A program made the translations under genes and the position numbers. A stretch of DNA of 43,440 bases. It comes from WYEG01 sp049414625. GTDB lineage: Bacteria > Desulfobacterota > Thermodesulfobacteria > Thermodesulfobacteriales > Thermodesulfobacteriaceae. Every line of letters starts with the position of its first letter. Within the stretch, counting starts at the first letter, position 1. Below are positions 23,849 through 31,470 of the stretch, piece by piece. The stretch lies in the NCBI GenBank assembly GCA_049414625.1, contig JBMSAU010000026.1, forward strand, positions 1 through 43,440. Direction: 5' to 3'. The notes beneath the pieces are model-generated. The model saw nothing but the letters and a program-made list of their open reading frames with translations, searched no databases and was not told the origin of the DNA.

Positions 23849-25930
23849 ATGGGAGAGAGGCGTGAAGTTTATAGTATATGTTGTATGTGTAGTGCAAGAT
23901 GCCCAATCCTTGTTGAGGTAGAAAACGGGATAGTAAAGCATATTTGGGGGAATCCTCATGTTTTTGGGGCTAAGTCTCTCTGTCCAAGAGGGGCAGCTGG
24001 TGTTGCCTTTGAGTATGATAATGAGCGACCTCAATACCCGATGATCCGTGACGGAGAAAGAGGCTCCGGGAAATGGAAGCGGGTTAGCTGGGATGAAGCC
24101 TTAGATTTTATAGCTGATAAGCTCAAAAAGATCATAGCTGAAGATGGAGCAAAAGCTATAGCCTTGAGCGACAGAGGGGGCCCGCACACGGAATTACACA
24201 AGCTCTTCTTAGCTGCTATCGGAAGTCCTAACTACTTTACTCATCATGCGACTTGTGCAAATTCCATTCATAATTCTCATATGTCTCTTGCAGGGCACTC
24301 AGGTGAGACCGTTGGTTACGACTATAGGAACTGTAAGTATATGGTGGTTTTTGGAAGAAATCTACTTGAAAGTTTGATTACTGGGGAGGCAAGAAATGTT
24401 ATAGAGATGATCAATTCAGGGGGAAAGCTTGTATACATTGATGTTAGATGGACCTATACAGCCTCAAAGGCTTATAAATTCTTTATGATTAATCCTGGCA
24501 CAGACTATGCTTTAGCCTTGGCTCTGATAAATGTCATCGTGAACAACAACCTCTATGATGTAGATTTCGTGAATAAGTATGTAGTAGGGATGGAGTATTT
24601 AAGAAGCTTTATTCAACCCTATACACCTGAGTGGGCGGAGAAGGAAACAGGAATTCCTGCGGAGGAGATAAGAAAGATTGCTTACGAGGCGGCTGAGGCA
24701 AAGCCATCCGTGATCTTTCATCCCGGTTGGATGGCTGCTTGGACAGAGAACGACTTTTATCTTAGAAGGGCTATCTTTACTTTGAACGCCCTTATGGGGA
24801 GTTATGAAGCTAAAGGCGGGATCTTTATAGCCAAGGGTGCGGGTGATTGTGGATATAAGATTAAGACACCAACGAGCCTTGCTCCAAAAGTGACAGAAGA
24901 GAGATGCGACGGGGCAGAAACTAAATATCCTTGGCTCAGGAAAAGCTGGGGACTGCTGCAGGTTCTTCCTGAGGTGATCCTTACAGGTAATCCCTATCGG
25001 GTTAGGGCTTACATTGCTATGCGTCATGATCCATTAGTTTCTATGCCAGACTTTGATACTTGGGTTAAAGCCTTTGATAAGCTTGACCTTGTTGTGGCCA
25101 TAGATGTTAACTGGAGTTTGACCGCCTGGTATGCCGATGTGATCTTGCCTGAGTCAACTTATCTTGAAAGGACTGACCATGTGATAGTGAGAAGTGGTCT
25201 TAGACCTCAGCTTGCGTTAAGGCAAAAGGCTGTAGAACCAAGGTTTGACTCAAGAAGCAGATTTCAAATCTTTAAAGCCCTTGCTGAAAGGCTTGGAAAG
25301 GGAGAATACTTCCCCTGGAAGGACGAGGTAGAATTGATAAATTGGCAGCTCGAAGGGACGGGTTTTACTATAGAGGATTTTCAGAAAAAAGGAGTTATCG
25401 ACCTTACGGACAAGCCAATTTGGTATGATAGGAATAACTTAAAGTTTAATACTCCTACGGGTAAAATAGAAGTTTATTCGGAATTTTTAGAGAAGGCGGG
25501 GGTTCCATCCTTTGCACCTTATGAAAGACCGGCTTCTCCACCTGAAGGCATGCTTAGGCTTGTCACTGGAAAAATAGCTCTTCATACTCAAGGAAGGACA
25601 ACGAGCAACAATCCAATTCTTAATGAACTTTGTCCAGAAAATCATCTTTATCTCCATCCAGATACAGCAAAGAAGTTTGGCGTTAAAGAGGGAGATACGG
25701 TGGTTGTTTCAGCTAACGGAACTGAAGAAAGGATAAAGGTAAAGGTCTCGCCTTATGTGCATCCAGAAATAGCCTTTATGCTCCATGGCTTTGGCGATAT
25801 CGTTCCTCTAAGGACAAGGTCATTTGGTAAAGGAGCATTAGACATTCGTTTAATGAAAGGTAAATTAAAGGTTGCTGTTGGTGGAAACTGTCCACTTTTT
25901 GAAACCTTTGTGAGCATTAAAAAAGCTTAA
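23849..25930 (+). CDS. Cytoplasmic PsrA/PhsA-like molybdopterin oxidoreductase, catalytic subunit
   Basis: The 693-residue protein belongs to the DMSO-reductase superfamily. C11, C14, C18 and C45 form the N-terminal [4Fe-4S] motif. C136 (HHATCANS) is the probable molybdenum ligand, and the molydopterin-binding C-terminal domain starts near residue 570 (HTQGRTTSNN). Overall it is closest to thiosulfate/polysulfide reductase catalytic subunits. Unlike those, it begins MGERREVYSICC with no twin-arginine signal, so it should stay in the cytoplasm. AAGGAGGG precedes the ATG. It is followed at 13 bases by a PsrB-like ferredoxin and then by complex I genes, with no NrfD-type anchor. It probably feeds or takes electrons from complex I; the substrate is unknown. 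Confidence 0.85.
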   Translation: MGERREVYSICCMCSARCPILVEVENGIVKHIWGNPHVFGAKSLCPRGAAGVAFEYDNERPQYPMIRDGERGSGKWKRVSWDEALDFIADKLKKIIAEDGAKAIALSDRGGPHTELHKLFLAAIGSPNYFTHHATCANSIHNSHMSLAGHSGETVGYDYRNCKYMVVFGRNLLESLITGEARNVIEMINSGGKLVYIDVRWTYTASKAYKFFMINPGTDYALALALINVIVNNNLYDVDFVNKYVVGMEYLRSFIQPYTPEWAEKETGIPAEEIRKIAYEAAEAKPSVIFHPGWMAAWTENDFYLRRAIFTLNALMGSYEAKGGIFIAKGAGDCGYKIKTPTSLAPKVTEERCDGAETKYPWLRKSWGLLQVLPEVILTGNPYRVRAYIAMRHDPLVSMPDFDTWVKAFDKLDLVVAIDVNWSLTAWYADVILPESTYLERTDHVIVRSGLRPQLALRQKAVEPRFDSRSRFQIFKALAERLGKGEYFPWKDEVELINWQLEGTGFTIEDFQKKGVIDLTDKPIWYDRNNLKFNTPTGKIEVYSEFLEKAGVPSFAPYERPASPPEGMLRLVTGKIALHTQGRTTSNNPILNELCPENHLYLHPDTAKKFGVKEGDTVVVSANGTEERIKVKVSPYVHPEIAFMLHGFGDIVPLRTRSFGKGALDIRLMKGKLKVAVGGNCPLFETFVSIKKA

Positions 25931-25943
25931 AGGAGGATAGAGG

Positions 25944-26462
25944 ATGAGCAAATATGTCATCACTCAAGACCAACTTAAATGTATCGGTTGCCTTGCCTGC
26001 GTTGTTCATTGCAAAGTAGAGAATAACGTTTCGCCCGGAGCAAGATTTTGCGATATTATCCCCGTTGGTCCTAAGGAGATAAACGGGGTTCCTCGGATCT
26101 TTTTTGTTTACATGAACTGTTTTCACTGTGAGGATGCTTTCTGTATTAAAGCTTGTCCAACCGGTGCAATGACACGAAGAGAAAAGGACGGAATCGTGTA
26201 TGTAAGGCAAGAACTCTGCATTGGTTGCAAATCCTGTATGAAAGCTTGCCCTTGGGGTATTCCTCAGTGGGATGAGGGAACGGGCAAAGTTTTTAAGTGT
26301 CATCTTTGCATGCATAGGATCGACCGTGGGGAGAAGCCTGCTTGCGTTGAGGGATGCACTACGAGCTGTTTAACCTTTAGCGTGCCAGAGGAAGCAACAA
26401 GAAGGGTAAGGGAAAGATACGCAACTCGTATAGCTTCAGAGCTTAAATCAACCATCTGGTAG
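25944..26462 (+). CDS. PsrB/DmsB-like four-cluster ferredoxin subunit
   Basis: The 172-residue protein has four Cys motifs of the DmsB/PsrB type: CIGCLACVVHC, CFHCEDAFCIKACP, CIGCKSCMKACP and CHLCMHRIDRGEKPACVEGC. It should therefore carry four [4Fe-4S] clusters and act as the electron wire of the molybdoenzyme 13 bases upstream. No signal or membrane anchor is present. The gene ends 23 bases before nuoB on the same strand, so a link to the complex I peripheral arm is plausible. In typical Psr or Phs operons an NrfD membrane subunit follows; here nuoB follows. Confidence 0.88.
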   Translation: MSKYVITQDQLKCIGCLACVVHCKVENNVSPGARFCDIIPVGPKEINGVPRIFFVYMNCFHCEDAFCIKACPTGAMTRREKDGIVYVRQELCIGCKSCMKACPWGIPQWDEGTGKVFKCHLCMHRIDRGEKPACVEGCTTSCLTFSVPEEATRRVRERYATRIASELKSTIW

Positions 26463-26485
26463 TTTCATACTCTATCGGAGGAGTG

Positions 26486-26959
26486 ATGGAGCTCATCTGG
26501 GGTAAGATCGATGAAATTATAAACTGGGCTCGGGCAGGGTCTCTTTGGCCTGTCACTTTTGGGCTTGCCTGATGCGCTATTGAAATGATGGCTGCAGGTG
26601 CAGCCAGGAACGACCTTGATCGTTTTGGGATTATCTTTCGTGCTTCACCAAGGCAAGCTGATGTGCTTATTGTGGCTGGAACTCTAACTTATAAAATGGC
26701 TCCTATTTTGCGTCGCGTGTATGATCAGATGAGCCACCCGCGGTGGGTTGTAGCTATGGGGAGCTGTGCCTGCTCTGGTGGGGTTTTCAGAACGTATTCA
26801 ACGGTGCAAGGGGTTGATCAAATCGTCCCAGTAGATATCTATGTGCCTGGTTGTCCCCCAAGACCGGAGGCGCTTATTGAGGGGCTACTTAAACTTAAAA
26901 AGGTGATCAAGGAAGAAAGGAGAAACTGGGGACCCTATGCCAGAAAATCGCTTATCTGA
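26486..26959 (+). CDS. nuoB: NuoB with in-frame TGA (candidate selenocysteine) at an N2-cluster ligand
   Basis: The frame from ATG 26486 reads NWARAGSLWPVTFGLA, TGA, then CAIEMMAAGAARNDLDRFG and onward to a stop at 26957. NuoB proteins have GLACCAIEMM here, so the TGA (26570-26572, codon 29) sits exactly on the first of two adjacent cysteines that bind cluster N2. The other ligands are present: C30, C94 (GSCACSGG) and C123 (VPGCPPRPEAL). An additional C96 replaces the usual Asn. The gene is otherwise intact, 157 residues with the recoded position. GGAGG is four bases before the ATG. A SECIS-like hairpin follows the TGA. Recoding, a sequencing error or a recent nonsense mutation are the three explanations; the hairpin favours the first. 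Confidence 0.75.
26570..26606 (+). promoter_or_regulatory. Candidate bacterial SECIS element following TGA in nuoB
   Basis: Downstream of the TGA, TGGCTGC (26589-26595) pairs perfectly with GCAGCCA (26600-26606) around an AGGT loop. The loop begins 24 bases after the TGA, inside the range known for bacterial SECIS elements. A G-rich apical loop with GGU on a short GC stem is also the hallmark of the E. coli fdhF SECIS (AGGUCU loop). No folding calculation was possible. Confidence 0.55.
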
Positions 26960-28148
26960 ACGTGAAGACCCTTTTTTTTCAGTCTTAGAGCTTCAGATGG
27001 GCCCTCAGCACCCCTCAACCCATGGGGTGCTAAAGCTTCATTTAAAGCTTGAAGGGGAAAGGATCGTTGATTGTGAGCCAATTGTCGGGTTTCTGCATCG
27101 TGGTTTAGAAAAGCTTGCCGAAAACTTTACCTATCCCCAGGTCTTGCCTCTAACAGACAGACTAGATTATATAAGCGCAATGAACAACAATACTGGCTAC
27201 TGTTTGGTTGTGGAGAGGCTCCTTGGAATTGAGCCACCCCCACGGGGAAAATACTTGCGGACGATGGTCTGTGAGCTTGCAAGGATTGCCAGTCATTTGC
27301 TTTGGCTTGCAACTCATGCCCTTGATATCGGAGCCATGACGGTTTTCCTTTACTGCTTTCGGGAGAGGGAGCGAATTCTAAACTTTTTCGAAGAAATCTG
27401 CGGAGCAAGGCTAACTGTAAGCTATCCAAGGATCGGTGGGGTAAGGATGGATGTTGAGGAGGCAACCTTGGAGAAGATTTACAACTTTTTACCTGAGATG
27501 GAAAGAAGGATCGATGAATACGAGGGCTTGCTATCGGAAAACAGGATCTGGTTAGAGAGGACTGTGGGAGTAGGTGTGATCACCGCTGAGGAAGCGATTG
27601 CCTGCGGGTTGACTGGTCCTTCACTACGGGGTTCTGGGGTGCCTTACGATGTTAGGAAGCATTTCCCCTATGATGCTTATCCTGAGGTGGAGTTTGAAGT
27701 TCCTGTAGGGAAAAACGGAGATACCTACGACCGTTATAAATGTCGTCTTCAAGAGATGAGGCAATCTATTCGGATTATTAGGCAGTGCATTGAAAAGCTC
27801 CCTGAAGGAGAGGTAGTTTCTGAATTAACCCCAGACCTTGATATGATGCCTGGTGGAAGGATGCTTAAAGCAGAAGCTTTTAATGAGGTTGCCTTTATTA
27901 GCTTTTTACAGGAGGCAAGAGAGATCTTTCCTAAGGGGGAGCTTTACTCGGCTGTTGAAGGAGCTAAAGGTGAGCTTGGGTTTTATCTGGTGAGCGACGG
28001 AACCGGAAGACCTTACCGTTTACACATTAGAGCCCCTTCATTCATCCATATTTCAGCCATACCTAAGCTCGCCAAAGACCATCTTATAGCTGACCTTGTT
28101 GCCATCATAGGTACGCTTGATATTGTGATGGGGGAATGCGATAGATGA
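26937..28148 (+). CDS. nuoD: NADH-quinone oxidoreductase subunit D (49-kDa)
   Basis: The 403-residue protein forms the quinone-binding face of complex I together with NuoB. GPQHPSTHGVLK carries the quinone-site histidine, and RLDYISAMNNN the matching tyrosine. The C-terminus SLDIVLGEVDR-like signature is GTLDIVMGECDR. The two CxxC nickel motifs of [NiFe]-hydrogenase large subunits are missing, so this is a true complex I subunit. It overlaps nuoB by 23 bases and nuoI by four, and is not fused to NuoC. Confidence 0.95.
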   Translation: MPENRLSEREDPFFSVLELQMGPQHPSTHGVLKLHLKLEGERIVDCEPIVGFLHRGLEKLAENFTYPQVLPLTDRLDYISAMNNNTGYCLVVERLLGIEPPPRGKYLRTMVCELARIASHLLWLATHALDIGAMTVFLYCFRERERILNFFEEICGARLTVSYPRIGGVRMDVEEATLEKIYNFLPEMERRIDEYEGLLSENRIWLERTVGVGVITAEEAIACGLTGPSLRGSGVPYDVRKHFPYDAYPEVEFEVPVGKNGDTYDRYKCRLQEMRQSIRIIRQCIEKLPEGEVVSELTPDLDMMPGGRMLKAEAFNEVAFISFLQEAREIFPKGELYSAVEGAKGELGFYLVSDGTGRPYRLHIRAPSFIHISAIPKLAKDHLIADLVAIIGTLDIVMGECDR

Positions 28149-28714
28149 GACTTTCTCCAACTTATTTACTTTTTAAAGACTTAATCACCGGGCTTTTAAT
28201 CACGCTTAAGACTTTTTTTAAAAGACCTGTTACTGTTCGGTATCCTCACGAAAAGGTTCAAGTCTTTTCTTCCTTTAGGGGAAGGCATGCGATGGTGGTA
28301 GACCCTGAGACTGGTAAGCCTCGTTGCGTTGCTTGTTTAAAATGTTCGGTTGTCTGTCCTTCAAGGTGTATAACGATTGAATATGAAGTTGATGAAAAGA
28401 CCGGAGAAAGAAGATTGAAGGAGTACATCCTTGAGGCTCTGAGGTGCGTGTATTGTGGTTATTGTGAGGAGGTTTGTCCGGTTGGTGCTATCGTTCTGAC
28501 TGAATGGTTTGAGTACTCCGGTCGGTGCCGTGAGGACCTCGTTTTCAATCTTGAAAAGCTCGTGCAAAACTGGAAGGAGCATGTAGCTAAATGGGATAAA
28601 GAAGTTTACGAGAATAAGTATTGGGTGTTGAAGGGAGTGCCGTTAAAGCTTAAGCCCGCCCCAAGAAGGGCGGGACTTGCCGTAAAGATAAAAGAGGTTA
28701 AGGTTGATGGTTAG
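28145..28714 (+). CDS. nuoI: NADH-quinone oxidoreductase subunit I (two [4Fe-4S])
   Basis: The 189-residue protein has the two Cys motifs of NuoI: CVACLKCSVVCP and CVYCGYCEEVCP, which bind clusters N6a and N6b. The N-terminal LLITLKTFFKRPVTVRYP is the conserved amphipathic region that lies on the membrane. It passes electrons toward N2 in NuoB. It overlaps nuoD by four bases (ATGA) and nuoA by eight. The C-terminal 50 residues are longer and more basic than usual. Confidence 0.93.
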   Translation: MRLSPTYLLFKDLITGLLITLKTFFKRPVTVRYPHEKVQVFSSFRGRHAMVVDPETGKPRCVACLKCSVVCPSRCITIEYEVDEKTGERRLKEYILEALRCVYCGYCEEVCPVGAIVLTEWFEYSGRCREDLVFNLEKLVQNWKEHVAKWDKEVYENKYWVLKGVPLKLKPAPRRAGLAVKIKEVKVDG

Positions 28715-29090
28715 ACCCGATGAATATGTCCCCACCAATTACTTATCCGTGCTGATAATGCTTATTGTAGCGTTTATTTTTGGACTTGGGGGTTTAATTT
28801 TTGGTTCTTTTGTAAGACCGAGGTTTTACTATAAAGAGAAGCTCGTCCCCTACGAATGCGGAAACGAGCCAAGCGGTCTTCCTTGGCAAAAAATAGCCAT
28901 AAGGTATTATCCGATTGCTATTCTTTTTGCGGTTTTTGATGTTGAGCTTGGGCTCCTCTATCCTTGGACGGTGGGTTTTTCCGAATTAACCTCCACTGGG
29001 TTTTTAGTTATGATGGTCTTTCTTTTAGTGCTTTTGCTCGGTCTTGTTTACGACTTAAAAAAAGGAATTCTCGACTGGCATCGGAGGTAG
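28707..29090 (+). CDS. nuoA: NADH-quinone oxidoreductase subunit A
   Basis: The 127-residue membrane subunit has three hydrophobic segments and the family loop KLVPYECGNEPSG, plus RYYPIAILFAVFDVELGLLYPW with the conserved acidic residues of TM2. ATG 28707 is preferred to the TTG one codon earlier; AGAGG lies about nine bases before it. It belongs to the proton-pumping part next to NuoH, NuoJ and NuoK. Confidence 0.94.
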   Translation: MVRPDEYVPTNYLSVLIMLIVAFIFGLGGLIFGSFVRPRFYYKEKLVPYECGNEPSGLPWQKIAIRYYPIAILFAVFDVELGLLYPWTVGFSELTSTGFLVMMVFLLVLLLGLVYDLKKGILDWHRR

Positions 29091-29094
29091 AAAG

Positions 29095-29622
29095 GTGCTC
29101 ACCCTTGATGAGGTTGTCCAAAGGTTGAAAGAAGTTCTGGAAGATAGTTTTTTGGAGGAAGGAGAGTTCAGAGGGCAGAGGTTTGTAATTTTAAAAAAGG
29201 ATGGAGTGAGAAAGGCTGTAAAACTTTTGAAAGACTTGGGGTTTAATCATCTGCAAACATTAACGGGTGTGGATTATCTGAAAATGCCTAACAGAAGGAC
29301 AAGGTTTGAGGTAGTATATCAGCTCTACAGCATTGAAAAGAGGCTTCAATTAAGGCTGAGGGTTGAGGTTCCAGAGGATGACCCTGAGGTTGATAGCATT
29401 GTTGACCTTTTCCCTTGTGCCAATTTTTTAGAGAGAGAGGTCTACGACCTTTTTGGAATAAAGTTTAAGGGACATCCAAACCTAAAGAGAATTCTACTTC
29501 CGGAAAATTGGGTTGGGCATCCCCTAAGGAAGGATTATCCTTTAGAGCCTGAAGAAAAACCTCTCGAGTTTATGGAGCTGAAAAAATTAAACGAGGAATT
29601 GTTGAAACATGGTATCAAATGA
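29095..29622 (+). CDS. nuoC: NADH-quinone oxidoreductase subunit C (30-kDa)
   Basis: The 175-residue peripheral subunit shows the family motif YDLFGIKFKGHPNLKRILLP and the C-terminal HPLRKDYPLEPEE. It starts with GTG 29095, with GGAGG eight bases before it. It supports NuoD and NuoB in the connecting arm. The gene order B-D-I-A-C-H differs from the usual A-B-C-D, which points to independent assembly of this operon. Confidence 0.94.
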   Translation: MLTLDEVVQRLKEVLEDSFLEEGEFRGQRFVILKKDGVRKAVKLLKDLGFNHLQTLTGVDYLKMPNRRTRFEVVYQLYSIEKRLQLRLRVEVPEDDPEVDSIVDLFPCANFLEREVYDLFGIKFKGHPNLKRILLPENWVGHPLRKDYPLEPEEKPLEFMELKKLNEELLKHGIK

Positions 29623-30622
29623 CCTATTTCTCGAGATTTTGCTAATTATAATTAAAATTGCTGCAGTCTTAGGAATTGCTCTCTTTCATGCTGCTTACAC
29701 TGTCTATGCTGAGCGAAAGATTATCGGTAGAATGCAAGCAAGGCTTGGTCCAACAGAGGTTGGGCCTTATGGATTGCTTCAGCCTATTGCTGACCTTTTG
29801 AAACTCTTGACTAAAGAGGACATTGTTCCCCTTAGGGCAGAAAGGTTGATCTTTCTTGTTGCCCCTTTAATTGTTTTAACCTTTGCCATCGTAAACCTTA
29901 GCGTCATACCTTTTCATCCCAGTTTTATCATTGCTGATGTAAACATAGGAGTTCTCTTGATTTTAGCTGGGGCAAGCCTTGCGGTGTATGGAATAATTCT
30001 TGGCGGCTGGTCTTCAGGCTCAAAATATTCTCTCCTTGGCGGATTAAGGTCAGCAGCACAAGTGTTAAGCTACGAAATACCCTTAGGTCTGAGTTTGGCA
30101 GGAGTTATTTTAGCGGCTGAATCTTTTAAGCTAAGCGATATAGTTAACCATCAAGCTCAGAGTTTGTTTGGGATGAATGTCATTCCACAGATATTGGGGT
30201 TTATAGTTTTTCTAATATGTGCCTTTGCTGAGACAAACAGGGCTCCCTTTGATTTACCTGAAGCTGAAAGTGAGCTCGTTGCTGGATATATTACAGAATA
30301 CTCAGGATTTCGCATGGGCATGTTTTATCTTGCCGAATATCTTTCTATTTATGTAATGTCTCTTTTAATTGTTCACTGCTATTTTGGAGGATGGACATTA
30401 CCGAATTGGCTTTTAACCATCATTCCACCTCTTAAGTATGTCCCAGCTCAATTAATTCTGTTAATAAAGGTATACTTTTTTGTTTTCTTGTTTATATGGG
30501 TTAGGGCTACTTTTCCAAGGTATAGGTTTGACCAACTTATGAGCATGTGTTGGAAGATTTTAATCCCTGTTTCTTTGCTAAACTTTTTGATTGTAGCCTT
30601 TCTTAAGAGGGCAGGTTTTTAG
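29609..30622 (+). CDS. nuoH: NADH-quinone oxidoreductase subunit H
   Basis: The 337-residue subunit has about eight membrane helices and holds the quinone entry channel. Family motifs are present: AERKIIGRMQARLGPTEVGP, LRSAAQVLSYEIPLGL, and AETNRAPFDLPEAESELVAG with the acidic loop. WVRATFPRYRFDQLM completes the fold. It overlaps nuoC by 14 bases. Confidence 0.95.
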   Translation: MVSNDLFLEILLIIIKIAAVLGIALFHAAYTVYAERKIIGRMQARLGPTEVGPYGLLQPIADLLKLLTKEDIVPLRAERLIFLVAPLIVLTFAIVNLSVIPFHPSFIIADVNIGVLLILAGASLAVYGIILGGWSSGSKYSLLGGLRSAAQVLSYEIPLGLSLAGVILAAESFKLSDIVNHQAQSLFGMNVIPQILGFIVFLICAFAETNRAPFDLPEAESELVAGYITEYSGFRMGMFYLAEYLSIYVMSLLIVHCYFGGWTLPNWLLTIIPPLKYVPAQLILLIKVYFFVFLFIWVRATFPRYRFDQLMSMCWKILIPVSLLNFLIVAFLKRAGF

Positions 30623-30623
30623 T

Positions 30624-31124
30624 ATGGCACGCGCCTTGTTTATGTCAATTTTTTTGTTGATGTTTATAGCATTATTTCTTCTCTTGTTGCGTCAGAAAAA
30701 AGTTGTTTACCAGTTTTTAGTTTACTTAGGCATGATGGTGCTTTTAGGTATTGTTTATCTCTTTTTAGGCTCTGAATTTTTGATGGCTTTTCAAATAATA
30801 GTTTATGCTGGTGCCATTTTGGTAATGTTTTTATTTTTCCTTTATCTATATCCCGAAGAGGAATTTAAAATTCAAGATATGAAAAATTCTTCCTTAATTA
30901 AAATTTTAATGCCGAGCCTCCTTTTTGTTATAATATTGATCCTCATTTTATTTGCGTTTGATGTCAGGGAGTATGAGCCTTCAGTATCTGTCTATAGCGT
31001 TAGGGAATTAGCAAAGTTAATCTATAATCAATATCCTTTGGCGATTTTTCTTTTGGCATTTATTTTAACTTATCCTATGATAGCTATTTACCTTCTTATG
31101 AAAGGTAGTGAAAGCGATGATTAA
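30624..31124 (+). CDS. nuoJ: NADH-quinone oxidoreductase subunit J
   Basis: The 166-residue subunit has five hydrophobic segments. The conserved TM3 region LMAFQIIVYAGAILVMFLFF carries the pi-bulge motif VYxGAxxVLFLF seen in the family. It lies one base after nuoH. From here to the end of the operon the DNA becomes visibly more AT-rich. Confidence 0.92.
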   Translation: MARALFMSIFLLMFIALFLLLLRQKKVVYQFLVYLGMMVLLGIVYLFLGSEFLMAFQIIVYAGAILVMFLFFLYLYPEEEFKIQDMKNSSLIKILMPSLLFVIILILILFAFDVREYEPSVSVYSVRELAKLIYNQYPLAIFLLAFILTYPMIAIYLLMKGSESDD

Positions 31125-31470
31125 TTATTCCTTCTTTGCGGGAGAGAAGGTTTTTTATTTGATAGCATCTATAATAATTTTGTCTGGTTTTTATTTGCTT
31201 TTTACTAAAAAGAACTTGCTTTTAGCTATTTTAGCCTTAGAAATTGTTTTTAACGGTATAAATCTTATGTTTGCAACTGTAAGTTTTTATTATGGTGATT
31301 TAACTGGGCAAATGATAGTTTTATTATCCTTATCCGTTGCTGCAGCTTCATTTGCTATTGGTTTAATTTTAGTTTTAAATTACTACAGACTTAAGCGTTC
31401 ACTTAACATTGAAGAGATGACGGAGCTACGGGAGAGGATTGAGGATGGCGACCGAGATGGGAATAACTAG
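31117..31470 (+). CDS. nuoK: NADH-quinone oxidoreductase subunit K lacking one key glutamate
   Basis: The protein is 117 residues from ATG 31117; GTG 31108 would add three. Three membrane helices are clear. The first channel glutamate is present (LLAILALEIVFNGINL, E. coli E36). The second, in the usual AAAEAAIGLA motif (E. coli E72), is replaced: AAASFAIGLI. The C-terminal tail NIEEMTELRER is typical. It overlaps the next gene by 26 bases. Confidence 0.88.
   Translation: MINYSFFAGEKVFYLIASIIILSGFYLLFTKKNLLLAILALEIVFNGINLMFATVSFYYGDLTGQMIVLLSLSVAAASFAIGLILVLNYYRLKRSLNIEEMTELRERIEDGDRDGNN

Noticed and set aside
26585..26959. A short NuoB beginning at the ATG at 26585, downstream of the TGA
   Set aside because: It would lack both adjacent cysteines of cluster N2 and the conserved NWAR-SLWP-TFGLA segment. 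That segment is intact upstream in the same frame with its own ribosome-binding site.
26937..28148. NuoD as a group 4 [NiFe]-hydrogenase large subunit
   Set aside because: Both CxxC nickel-binding motifs are absent, and the quinone-site His and Tyr of complex I are present.
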